64,000 nucleotides of DNA from the NCBI GenBank assembly GCA_000380225.1, contig KB904821.1, positions 3,670,413 through 3,734,412 on the forward strand, written 5' to 3'. A program made the position numbers and the translations under genes. The notes below the pieces were generated by a model. That model saw only the letters and a program-made list of their open reading frames with translations, was not told the DNA's origin and did not search any database. Shown here in pieces: positions 44,582 to 52,778 of this stretch. Numbering within the stretch: position 1 is the first letter of the stretch; each line of letters begins with the position of its first letter. Source of the stretch: a filamentous cyanobacterium ESFC-1. GTDB taxonomy: Bacteria; Cyanobacteriota; Cyanobacteriia; Cyanobacteriales; Spirulinaceae.

Positions 44582-44712
44582 TATAGCAGCAAGCAAAATA
44601 GTTAGGACGTTTTATTTGAGATTTGCCCTCACCCCAACCCCTCTCCCCCACCGAGAGGGACTTATTTTCTAAGGATGGATATGTTGTCCTGACCGATTTG
44701 GCGGTTGCTATA
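44582..44712. repeat. 131-bp MITE-like element with 27-bp terminal inverted repeats
   Basis: The left end (44582-44608, TATAGCAGCAAGC...TTAGGAC) and right end (44686-44712) are inverted copies, matching at about 18 of 27 positions. The interior is CCCTCACCCCAACCCCTCTCCC...GAGAGGG. There is no coding potential. The right half recurs at 3611-3673. Confidence 0.75.
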
Positions 44713-44878
44713 AATGCAGCCCTTGCAGCTTGCATCAATGTTTACTAGGTTTACTAGGGAGTCAAGAAATCGGGGTTAGAGTCTGAATGCGATCGCTCAA
44801 TCAAGAAAAACCCGATCGCGATAGTTATGCAAGAAATACATCAAAATTTTGCGATAACCTCATAAAGCAAAACATTTT

Positions 44879-44920
44879 GTAGCAGAAGTCACAAATCTCT
44901 TTATTCAGCGTGGCTAACAT
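44879..44920 (+). promoter_or_regulatory. NtcA-type promoter of the nitrate cluster
   Basis: GTA-GCAGAAGT-CAC at 44879-44892 fits the NtcA consensus GTA-N8-TAC at five of six bases. Exactly 22 bases later is TAACAT (44915-44920), a TAN3T -10 box. This is the layout of NtcA-activated promoters, in which NtcA replaces the -35 box when ammonium is scarce and 2-oxoglutarate is high. The predicted start lies about 75 bp upstream of nirA. Confidence 0.75.
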
Positions 44921-45000
44921 GAGCGCAAATCGAAAAATCAAACCTCGGACATGACGCTCCAGTTTGAATTTTTGGCGAGCATCCTTAGAGAATAGACTTC

Positions 45001-46542
45001 ATGACTAGCTCCACTAAGCCCCAAAGTAATCTCAATAAGTTTGAAAAGTTCAAAGCCGAAAAAGACGGCCTCGCGGTCAAAGATGAACTCAAACATTTTG
45101 CTGAAATTGGCTGGGAAGCCGTAGATAAAACCGACCTCGAACAACGCCTCAAATGGCTGGGGGTTTTTTATCGTCCCGTCACCCCCGGTAAGTTTATGTT
45201 GCGTCTGCGGGTTCCCAATGGGATTTTAACGGCAGCCCAAATGCAGACTTTAGCTGAAATCGTGCAACGTTACGGCGACGATGGCAGTGCAGACATCACC
45301 ACCCGCCAAAATATCCAACTGCGGGGCATTCGCTTAGAAGATGTGCCGGATATCTTCGCACAACTCAAAGCCGTAGGGTTGACCTCTATGCAATCGGGGA
45401 TGGATAACGTGCGGAATATCACGGGTTCTCCCGTAGCCGGAATTAACGGGGATGAGTTAATCGATACTCGTCAACTGGTTAAAGATGTACAGGATATGAT
45501 TACCAACTCCGGGGAGGGTAATCGGGAGTTTACCAATCTGCCCCGGAAGTTCAACATCGCCATCGAAGGCGGTCGCGATAACGCGGTTCACGCTGAAATT
45601 AATGATATTGCCCTTGTTCCGGCGTACAAAGACGAAAAACTGGGCTTTAATGTCTTAGTTGGCGGCTTTTTCTCTGCCAAACGCTGCGAATCTGCCATTC
45701 CCCTCGATGCTTGGGTTGAACCCCAGAGCGAAGATGTGGTCGGTTTGTGTCGTGCCATTTTAGAAGTGTATCGCGATCGCGGCCTGCGAGCCAATCGTCA
45801 AAAATCCCGCCTGATGTGGCTGATTGAGGAGTGGGGAGTTGAAACCTTCCGCAGCGAAGTGGAAAAAGTTTATGGCAAACCCCTCGCAACCGCAGCCCCC
45901 GAAGACGAAATCAACTGGGACAAGCGGGATCACATCGGCGTTCACCAACAAGTGCAACCGGGCTACAACTACGTTGGGCTGCACGTTCCCGTGGGTCGCT
46001 TTATGGCGGATACCATGTTTGAACTGGCTCGTCTGGCGGAAGTGTACGGTAGTGGTGAAATCCGCGTGACCGTCGAGCAAAACGCCATTATTCCTGGCAT
46101 TGCCGATGATAAACTCGAAGCCTTTTTGAGCGAGCCTTTATTAGAGCAGTTTAGCATTGACCCGTCTTCCCTGACGCGATCGCTCGTTTCCTGTACCGGG
46201 TCTCGTTACTGCAACTTTGCCCTCATCGAAACCAAACAACAAGGCTTCAAAATGGCTCAAGACCTTGATGCCGAGTTGGATTTACCCGAACGAGTCCGCA
46301 TTCACTGGACAGGCTGCCCCAACTCCTGCGGCCAGCCCCAAGTTGCCGATATCGGCTTGATGGGAACCAAAGCCCGCAAAGACGGCAAAACCGTCGAAGC
46401 CGTGGACTTGTATATGGGCGGTAAAGTCGGTAAAGATGCTCAACTGGGCGATCGCGTCCGCAAAGGTATACCTTGTGACGAACTGCCTGGGGTACTCAAA
46501 GATATCCTAATGGAAGAATTTGGCGCACAGCCCAAAGCCTAA
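45001..46542 (+). CDS. nirA: Ferredoxin-nitrite reductase
   Basis: Reduces nitrite to ammonium by six electrons from ferredoxin using a [4Fe-4S] cluster coupled to sirohaem. The 513-residue product has the two-fold sulfite/nitrite reductase architecture (RLRVPNGILTAAQM; QNIQLRGIRLEDV; FNIAIEGGRDN). Cluster ligands are in SCTGSRYCNFAL (Cys at about 399 and 405) and TGCPNSCGQ (about 439 and 443). It lacks the C-terminal ferredoxin extension seen in some cyanobacteria. It is first in the nitrate assimilation cluster and starts at ATG 45001, about 80 bp after an NtcA-type promoter. Confidence 0.97.
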   Translation: MTSSTKPQSNLNKFEKFKAEKDGLAVKDELKHFAEIGWEAVDKTDLEQRLKWLGVFYRPVTPGKFMLRLRVPNGILTAAQMQTLAEIVQRYGDDGSADITTRQNIQLRGIRLEDVPDIFAQLKAVGLTSMQSGMDNVRNITGSPVAGINGDELIDTRQLVKDVQDMITNSGEGNREFTNLPRKFNIAIEGGRDNAVHAEINDIALVPAYKDEKLGFNVLVGGFFSAKRCESAIPLDAWVEPQSEDVVGLCRAILEVYRDRGLRANRQKSRLMWLIEEWGVETFRSEVEKVYGKPLATAAPEDEINWDKRDHIGVHQQVQPGYNYVGLHVPVGRFMADTMFELARLAEVYGSGEIRVTVEQNAIIPGIADDKLEAFLSEPLLEQFSIDPSSLTRSLVSCTGSRYCNFALIETKQQGFKMAQDLDAELDLPERVRIHWTGCPNSCGQPQVADIGLMGTKARKDGKTVEAVDLYMGGKVGKDAQLGDRVRKGIPCDELPGVLKDILMEEFGAQPKA

Positions 46543-46585
46543 TACCTTCTATCTTGTTACAAACCTATCCTCTCTCCTTTCAATT

Positions 46586-47452
46586 ATGAGCCTCGCCAGC
46601 CAACAATCCCCTGCCAAACCCAAGATCGACATTCAGAAGATCGTCGGACGCAACGGTGAAAACATCATCCTGCCCGCTTTAGGTCTTTTCGCTTTGATTA
46701 TCGTATGGAGTATTATCGCCAAAATGACCGAAGGCGGTATTAGCCAACTGCCGAGTCCGATTCAAACCTTTCAAGACAGTGTGCCTTATCTGCAAAACTT
46801 CTTCTCGACGACCCAAGGAGACGAAGGCATCTTCTTCTTAACCTTGTATAGCTTGTTGCGAGTAGCAGTAGGATTCGCGATCGCGGTAATTATCGCCGTT
46901 CCCTTGGGCTTCCTGATCGGTACGTCTGAAAAAGCCCAAAAAATGCTCATGCCCTTAGTGCAAATCGGCAAACCGATTTCGCCTTTGGCTTGGCTTCCGG
47001 TGGGGATTGTCGTCTCAACGGCTTTGTTGACCGATGCGCCGAGAATGGTCGCCCAAAACACCCCGGCCATTTTCGTGATTGTCGTGACCTCTTTGTGGCC
47101 GACCTTGATTAACACCGCTTTGGGCGTGAAAAGCATTCCCCAAGATTACTGGAACGTCTCGAAAGTGTTGAATCTGTCTCGCTCGAAAGTCGTGACCAAA
47201 ATCATGATTCCCTCGACTCTGCCTTATGTCTTCGCCGGGATGCGCTTAAGCTTGGGGATTGCTTGGTTGGTGATTGTGGCTGCCGAAATGCTTACCGGGG
47301 GAACCGGGATCGGCTTCTTTGTCTGGGATACCTACAACACCGGCGAAATTAGCTTAGTCATTTTATCCCTGTTCGTCATTGGGATTGTCGGTTTACTCCT
47401 CGACCAATTCGTCGCCGTTATCGAACACCTTGCCTTTGGCAAAAACAACTAA
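46586..47452 (+). CDS. nrtB: Nitrate/nitrite ABC transporter permease
   Basis: The inner-membrane subunit of the NrtABCD importer, 288 residues with about six transmembrane segments. It has the SsuC/TauC-type permease loop (VSKVLNLSRSKVVTKIMIPSTLPYVFAGMR, with the EAA-like region at about 205-225). The start is ATG 46586 (MSLASQQSPAKPK); an upstream in-frame start would overlap nirA. In the well-known Synechococcus operon the order is nirA-nrtA-nrtB; here nrtB directly follows nirA (43 bp). A 94-bp dispersed repeat separates it from nrtA. Confidence 0.94.
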   Translation: MSLASQQSPAKPKIDIQKIVGRNGENIILPALGLFALIIVWSIIAKMTEGGISQLPSPIQTFQDSVPYLQNFFSTTQGDEGIFFLTLYSLLRVAVGFAIAVIIAVPLGFLIGTSEKAQKMLMPLVQIGKPISPLAWLPVGIVVSTALLTDAPRMVAQNTPAIFVIVVTSLWPTLINTALGVKSIPQDYWNVSKVLNLSRSKVVTKIMIPSTLPYVFAGMRLSLGIAWLVIVAAEMLTGGTGIGFFVWDTYNTGEISLVILSLFVIGIVGLLLDQFVAVIEHLAFGKNN

Positions 47453-47464
47453 CTGCGTCACTGT

Positions 47465-47558
47465 ACTGGCGCGACACACTTTAAATGGTGGGTTACGGCG
47501 GATAGCGTTGGTTGCAGTCATAGCTTGAGTTTTAGCCGCCTAACCACCCTACATAAAG
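47465..47558. repeat. 94-bp dispersed repeat, copy 2
   Basis: Nearly identical to 18327-18420. It occupies most of the nrtB-nrtA gap and ends 35 bp before the nrtA start. It can form a hairpin (GTGGGTTACGGCGG/CCGCCTAACCACC), so it may affect the nrtB-nrtA transcript. Confidence 0.8.
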
Positions 47559-47593
47559 CTCCAATTCATTCTTTAATCCTTCCTCAATCAATT

Positions 47594-48967
47594 ATGGATC
47601 GTCGCCAATTTATCAAATACTCTAGCCTTGCTGCTGCGGGTTTCACCTTTGCCGCTTGTAATGGTAATAACTCTCAAGACCAAGCCGAAATAGACTCTGC
47701 CGCAATAGACATGGGTGAAGCGGTAGACTTCGGCCCCCTCGAAAAAACCGACCTCACCCTCGGCATTATTCCCCTCACGGATTGCGCCCCTCTGGTTATT
47801 GGTAAAGAAAAAGGCTTCTACGAAAAATACGGCCTCAACGTCACCATTAGTAAAGAAGCCAGTTGGGCCACGGTGCGGGATGGCTTGCTGCAAGGTCGTC
47901 TTGATGCCTCCCACGCCCTTTGCGGAATGCCCATGCTGACCGAACTCGGCCCGGACCAAGCCCCGATGCGATCGCTGATGATGCTTGACCGCAACGGTAA
48001 CGCCATGACCCTTTCGCGCAACGCTTGGGAAGCAGGCATCCGCCCCATGATTGAATATGGCAGCTTTGCCGAATTTGGAGCCGAATACAGCAAATACATC
48101 AAAGGCTTCAGCGAACCGCCGACCTTTGCCATGGTGTTCCCCTCCTCCATGCACAACTACAACACCCGTTATTGGATGAGTGCCATGGACATCGACCCGG
48201 ACAACGATGTGAAGCTCATCGTCATTCCGCCGCCGCAAATGGTAGAAAACATGAAAGCTGGAACCATGGACGGTTACTGTGTCGGAGAACCCTGGAACCA
48301 ACGGGCTGTATTCGATAACGTCGGCTTTACCGCTACCGTAGACCGGGATGTGTGGAAAGGTCATCCTGAAAAAGTCCTCGGTACGATGCAAGAATGGATC
48401 GACAACAACCCCAACACCGCCCGCGCCTTAGTTGCCGCCACCATCGAGGCTTGCCAGTATTGCGACGTTCCCGAAAATCGCCTCGAAGTCGTCGAAATCA
48501 TCTCTCGTCGTCCCTATGTCAACGCCAATGTTGAATATTCCAAAGCGTCTATGACCGGAACTTACGATTACGGCGGTTTTGACGAAGAAGACCGGGTTGA
48601 GCCGATTCCCGACTTCAACCTCTTTAACTTCATTGAAACCGATTACATGGAACGCCCCGAAAATGCCAACTATCCTTACACCTCTCATGGGGTTTGGCTG
48701 ATGACTCAGATGATTCGCTGGGATCAACTCCCCGACATCAAAGAATATCCCGCCGATGCCGATGAAATCATCCAACGGATTTACCCGACGGAAATCTACG
48801 AAGATGTAGCGAAAGCGATGGAGATTGAGTTACCCTCTGACTCGATGAAAATCGAACCCGCCGATGTATTTATCGACGGTCGTGAATTTGACCCTGGCGA
48901 TCCTGTCGCTTATCTCAACGGCTTTGATATTGTCGCCAATCGCCGCCGCACTTATTCTCTGAGTTAA
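47594..48967 (+). CDS. nrtA: Nitrate-binding lipoprotein
   Basis: The substrate-binding component of the nitrate/nitrite importer, 457 residues. The N-terminus MDRRQFIKYSSLAAAGFTFAAC combines a twin-arginine motif with a lipobox (Cys22). The mature domain starts TLGIIPLTDCAPLVIGKEKGF and contains HALCGMPM, FPSSMHNYNTRYWMSA and DGYCVGEPWNQRAVF, which are NrtA/CmpA blocks. The context (nirA, narB) and the fold favour nitrate over bicarbonate (CmpA). The start is ATG 47594; the open frame upstream runs through a dispersed repeat. Confidence 0.95.
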   Translation: MDRRQFIKYSSLAAAGFTFAACNGNNSQDQAEIDSAAIDMGEAVDFGPLEKTDLTLGIIPLTDCAPLVIGKEKGFYEKYGLNVTISKEASWATVRDGLLQGRLDASHALCGMPMLTELGPDQAPMRSLMMLDRNGNAMTLSRNAWEAGIRPMIEYGSFAEFGAEYSKYIKGFSEPPTFAMVFPSSMHNYNTRYWMSAMDIDPDNDVKLIVIPPPQMVENMKAGTMDGYCVGEPWNQRAVFDNVGFTATVDRDVWKGHPEKVLGTMQEWIDNNPNTARALVAATIEACQYCDVPENRLEVVEIISRRPYVNANVEYSKASMTGTYDYGGFDEEDRVEPIPDFNLFNFIETDYMERPENANYPYTSHGVWLMTQMIRWDQLPDIKEYPADADEIIQRIYPTEIYEDVAKAMEIELPSDSMKIEPADVFIDGREFDPGDPVAYLNGFDIVANRRRTYSLS

Positions 48968-48971
48968 TTTG

Positions 48972-49082
48972 TTTGTTGGTCATTGGTTATTGGTTGTTGG
49001 TTATTGGTTATTGGTTATTGGTTGTTGGTCATTGGTCGTTGGTTATTGGTTATTGGTTATTAGTTATTAGTTGTTAGTTATT
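48972..49082. repeat. Heptamer array in the nrtA-nrtC gap
   Basis: About 15 units of TTGGTTA/TTGGTCA/TTAGTTA begin immediately after the nrtA stop and end about 55 bp before nrtC. They are followed by TGTAAATTG direct repeats (49095-49129). Confidence 0.85.
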
Positions 49083-49136
49083 ATTTCTACCGTTGTAAAT
49101 TGTAAATTGCACATTGTAAATTGTACATTGATTATT

Positions 49137-51137
49137 ATGAATCCTTTTCTCGAAATTGATAGTGTTGACCGGGTTTTCCCGTTACCCGGAGGCGGTGAGT
49201 ATGTCGCCCTGAAAAATATTAATGTTGACATTAAAGCCGGAGAATTTATTACCCTTCTGGGTCACTCTGGTTGTGGTAAGTCTACGTTGTTGAATATCGT
49301 GGCCGGGTTGGATCGACCGACGAATGGCGGTATTGTCCTCGAAGGCCGGGAAGTCCGCAAACCGGGGCCCGACCGCATGGTGGTGTTTCAAAACTATTCT
49401 CTACTCCCCTGGCTTACGGTACGGGAAAATGTTGCCCTGGGGGTGGATGAGGTGATGCAAAATCTCCCGCCTGCCGAACGTCGCCAAATTATTGACGATC
49501 ATATTAGGATGGTGCGACTGCAACCGGCGGCGGATAAGAAGCCTGATGAGCTTTCTGGGGGGATGAAGCAACGGGTCGCGATCGCGAGGGCTTTAGCATT
49601 ACGTCCAAAGTTGTTACTGCTTGACGAGCCGTTTGGGGCGCTGGATGCTTTGACTCGCGGCGGTTTGCAAGAACAACTGATGCAAATTTGTCAAGAGTAT
49701 AAAGTGACTTGCGTGATGGTAACTCACGATGCAGACGAGGCGTTGTTACTCTCTGACCGCATTGTGATGTTAACCAATGGCCCGGCGGCCCATGTAGGGC
49801 AAATCCTAGAAGTGCCGTTTCCTCGGCCTCGCAGTCGCATGGACGTGGTGAATCATCCCCGCTATTATGCTCTGCGGGGTGAAATTGTTTACTTCCTCGA
49901 ACAGCAGAAGAAAGCCAAGAAGCGCAAAGCGGCCAAAGCCCCGCAAGTGGTTTCTGCTAATGGTTTAGAGAAGGTGAATCTGGATATTGGTTTTATCCCC
50001 CTAACCGATTGTGCGCCGTTAGCCGTTGCTCAAGAAAAGGGCATTTTCGCCAAACACGGCTTAACTCAGGTGAATTTAAACCGCGAACCAAGTTGGAAGG
50101 CGATCGCCCAGGGCTTGACCGAGAATCGCCTGGATGCGGTGCAAGCGGTGGCGGGGATGCCGTTAGCCATGACCCTGGGAATCGGCGGCAAAGCGCCCCT
50201 GCCAGTGGTTACAGCGTTAACTTTATCCCGCAATGGGAACGCCATTACCCTGTCGCGCCAGTTCTATGACGAAGGGGTGCGAAGCCTAGCGGATTTCAAA
50301 GCGGCCATCGACCGCACCCCGGACACGGTGCATACTTTGGGCATGGTACATCCTTCATCTATGCACAACCTGATGTTGCGTTATTGGTTAGCGTCTGGGG
50401 GGATTGACCCGGATCGGGATGTGAATTTGGTGGTGATTCCGCCGCCGCAAATGGTAGCGAATCTCAAAGCGGGAAACATTGACGGTTACTGCGTGGGGGA
50501 ACCTTGGAACTCTCGCGCTGTGTATGAAAAAACGGGTTTTGTCGTGGCTTGCGATCGCGATATCTATCCCAATCACCCCGAAAAAGTGCTGGCAGTCCGC
50601 GAAGATTGGGCGGAAAAATACCCCCAAACCCACCTAGCCCTCGTTACCGCCCTCCTCGAAGCTTGCGAATTTTGCGACGACCTCCGCAACCGGGAAGAAG
50701 TGTTAGACATTATCTGTCGTCCGCAGTATGTCGGGTCTGACCCCGCTTATACCCGCCCTGGTTTTATCGACCCTTACGATCGCGGTATGGGGGAACCGGA
50801 AATGATGCCCAATTATAATAAGTTCTTTGTTTCGCAAACGAACTGTCCGAGTCGGGTTGAGGCGTTGTGGATGATTGCTCAATTAGCCCGTTGGGGAATT
50901 ACGGTCTTCCCGCGCAACTGGGTATCGATTATCGATCGCGTCCGTCGCGTTGATGTTTATTCTGAAGCCGCCCGTAACCTCGATTTACCGGGTCTTGAAC
51001 CGGGTCGCCGTCCGATTCAATTGGCCGATGGTACGGTTTTTAATCCTGACGATCCGATTCAATATCTGCACGATTTAGCGATTAAACGGGAAATTATCGT
51101 TGAAGAAGTTGAAATCGATGCGGTGAGTCCAGCTTGA
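49137..51137 (+). CDS. nrtC: Nitrate ABC transporter ATPase with C-terminal NrtA-like domain
   Basis: A two-part subunit, 666 residues. The N-terminal ABC ATPase (about 1-255) has GHSGCGKSTLL, LSGGMKQRVAIARAL and LLLDEPFGALD. The C-terminal part (from about residue 278, LDIGFIPLTDCAPLAVAQEKGIF) is homologous to NrtA. In Synechococcus that domain binds nitrate and mediates ammonium-dependent inhibition of uptake. Both parts are complete. The start is ATG 49137; the 22 codons before it come from TGTAAATTG repeats. Confidence 0.95.
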   Translation: MNPFLEIDSVDRVFPLPGGGEYVALKNINVDIKAGEFITLLGHSGCGKSTLLNIVAGLDRPTNGGIVLEGREVRKPGPDRMVVFQNYSLLPWLTVRENVALGVDEVMQNLPPAERRQIIDDHIRMVRLQPAADKKPDELSGGMKQRVAIARALALRPKLLLLDEPFGALDALTRGGLQEQLMQICQEYKVTCVMVTHDADEALLLSDRIVMLTNGPAAHVGQILEVPFPRPRSRMDVVNHPRYYALRGEIVYFLEQQKKAKKRKAAKAPQVVSANGLEKVNLDIGFIPLTDCAPLAVAQEKGIFAKHGLTQVNLNREPSWKAIAQGLTENRLDAVQAVAGMPLAMTLGIGGKAPLPVVTALTLSRNGNAITLSRQFYDEGVRSLADFKAAIDRTPDTVHTLGMVHPSSMHNLMLRYWLASGGIDPDRDVNLVVIPPPQMVANLKAGNIDGYCVGEPWNSRAVYEKTGFVVACDRDIYPNHPEKVLAVREDWAEKYPQTHLALVTALLEACEFCDDLRNREEVLDIICRPQYVGSDPAYTRPGFIDPYDRGMGEPEMMPNYNKFFVSQTNCPSRVEALWMIAQLARWGITVFPRNWVSIIDRVRRVDVYSEAARNLDLPGLEPGRRPIQLADGTVFNPDDPIQYLHDLAIKREIIVEEVEIDAVSPA

Positions 51138-51200
51138 CCCCCGTTTATTTCGTCTTACACCTTTGCTATCGTCTAATTACGCCCACTTCTAACACCAATC

Positions 51201-52031
51201 ATGCAAGCTTTGAATCCAGAACTCCTACAATCCAACTCGACCCAAACCGACGCTTTTTTGGCGATTGATAATGTTTCTAAGGTGTATCCCACCCCCAAAG
51301 GGGATTACACGGTTCTCGAAAATGTCAATTTAACGATTTCTGAAGGGGAATTTGTTTGTTTGATCGGTCACTCCGGTTGCGGCAAATCGACGCTGTTAAA
51401 CATGGTTTCCGGGTTGAATAAGCCCACGATGGGAGAGGTAAGGCTGAAAAATCAGCGCATTACTAAGCCTGGCCCCGACCGTATGGTGGTTTTCCAGAAT
51501 TATTCTTTGTTACCCTGGCTGACGGTGTATGAGAATGTTTATCTAGGAGTGGATGAGGTGTTTGCCCACAAAACCCCCCAAGATAAAAAGGAAATTACCG
51601 AAGAACATTTGGAGTTGGTGGGTTTGACTGAAGCGGCCCAGAAGAAACCACCCCAAATTTCCGGGGGGATGAAGCAACGGGTGGCGATCGCGCGGGCTTT
51701 GGCGACTCGTCCGGAGGCGTTGATTCTCGATGAACCTTTTGGCGCACTTGACCCGATTACCCGCGAGGAGTTACAGGAGGAGTTGCTCAAAATTTGGCAA
51801 GCTCACAAAATCACGGTGTTTATGATTACCCATGATATTGATGAGGCTTTGTTTTTGAGCGATCGCTTGGTGATGATGACCAATGGCCCGTCAGCGACGA
51901 TTGGGGAGGTGTTGGATATTCCTTTCCCCCGTCCGCGCGATCGCCGCGTGATTGCGGAAGACCCTCGTTATTATGAGCTTCGTAATGAGGCGTTGGATTT
52001 CTTGTTCCGTCGTTTTGCTCACGAGGAGTAG
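51201..52031 (+). CDS. nrtD: Nitrate ABC transporter ATPase
   Basis: The second ATPase of the importer, 276 residues, with no regulatory domain. It has Walker A GHSGCGKSTLL, Q-loop VVFQNYSLLPWLTV, signature ISGGMKQRVAIARAL, Walker B LILDEPFGALD and switch His in MITHDIDEA. It heterodimerises with NrtC. It lies 63 bp after nrtC. The 747 bp that follow before narB contain only repeats. Confidence 0.95.
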   Translation: MQALNPELLQSNSTQTDAFLAIDNVSKVYPTPKGDYTVLENVNLTISEGEFVCLIGHSGCGKSTLLNMVSGLNKPTMGEVRLKNQRITKPGPDRMVVFQNYSLLPWLTVYENVYLGVDEVFAHKTPQDKKEITEEHLELVGLTEAAQKKPPQISGGMKQRVAIARALATRPEALILDEPFGALDPITREELQEELLKIWQAHKITVFMITHDIDEALFLSDRLVMMTNGPSATIGEVLDIPFPRPRDRRVIAEDPRYYELRNEALDFLFRRFAHEE

Positions 52032-52041
52032 TGGGCGTGTA

Positions 52042-52450
52042 GGGGCGGGGTTTCCCCGTCCAAGGGGGAGTGGCGATGTAAGCCCCAGAACTCAAGTATA
52101 AAACAAGGGTTCAATGTGCGATTCTGGATGAGTTCGATCGCCTTATATTAGCAATTTGGGTGATGTTAATTTAGCCCTAGTTTGCGGTTAGAAAGTTGGG
52201 GATTGTTGTTGATAATTAACTTGTTTGTAGCTGAAGGTTTTGTGGGGGACTAGCCCCCCACACCCCAACAGTGCGCTACAAGATGCTACTCGCGCGTTCC
52301 CTTGCGCCTTACGGCGGCGCGGGGTCGCTCGTCTTACGGCGGCGCGGGGTCGCTCGTCTTACGGCGGCGCGGGGTCGCACTGCCACTGGGGGCAAGACGT
52401 TGCCCCCAGACCCCCTGCGTAAGGGCGCATGGGGATTAACGGTGAGGAAC
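52042..52450. repeat. Repeat-rich nrtD-narB gap with GC-rich tandem units
   Basis: The 747-bp gap holds the palindrome GGGGCGGGG-TTT-CCCCGTCC (52042-52061) and an inverted repeat GTGGGGG-ACTAG-CCCCCCAC near 52241-52260. It also holds about three tandem 25-bp units CTTACGGCGGCGCGGGGTCGC (about 52306-52378), preceded by ACTCGCGCGTTCCCTTGCGC. From 52451 to 52778 the DNA is AT-rich and has no gene or exact GTA-N8-TAC site. A short CAAATAA array lies at 52722-52745. Confidence 0.82.
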
Positions 52451-52778
52451 TAACAGTCTTGCTTCTGGCAGATGATCGGAGTAGGCGCTCCATGACTTTT
52501 TGACAAAATAATCTGGATTTTAGCCAAGGAGATAATAAGGTTTTTAGCTTATTCCGAACTGACGTTCATTAGCTTGTAAATTTCTGAAGGAAAGTACAAG
52601 GCATTGTCGCTGATTAGGAACTTGCTTATACGCGACTAAATGAGCCTAAATATTGCTGAATTTTGGTTTAAAAATAAGTTTTTCAAACACTGTTTTAAAT
52701 TATTCAATCTGCAAAAGCAAACAACAAATAACAAATAACAAATAACCAGTCAATTAGTCGGAAAAATATTTAGTCATT

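Noticed and set aside
47588-48391. 267-codon open frame antisense to nrtA
   Set aside because: It is a codon-bias shadow of nrtA, which has full family support. The antisense product is rich in His/Phe/Val as expected for a reverse frame.
52240-52453. Overlapping open frames in the nrtD-narB gap
   Set aside because: They read through GC-rich tandem repeats in several frames and have no conserved protein content.
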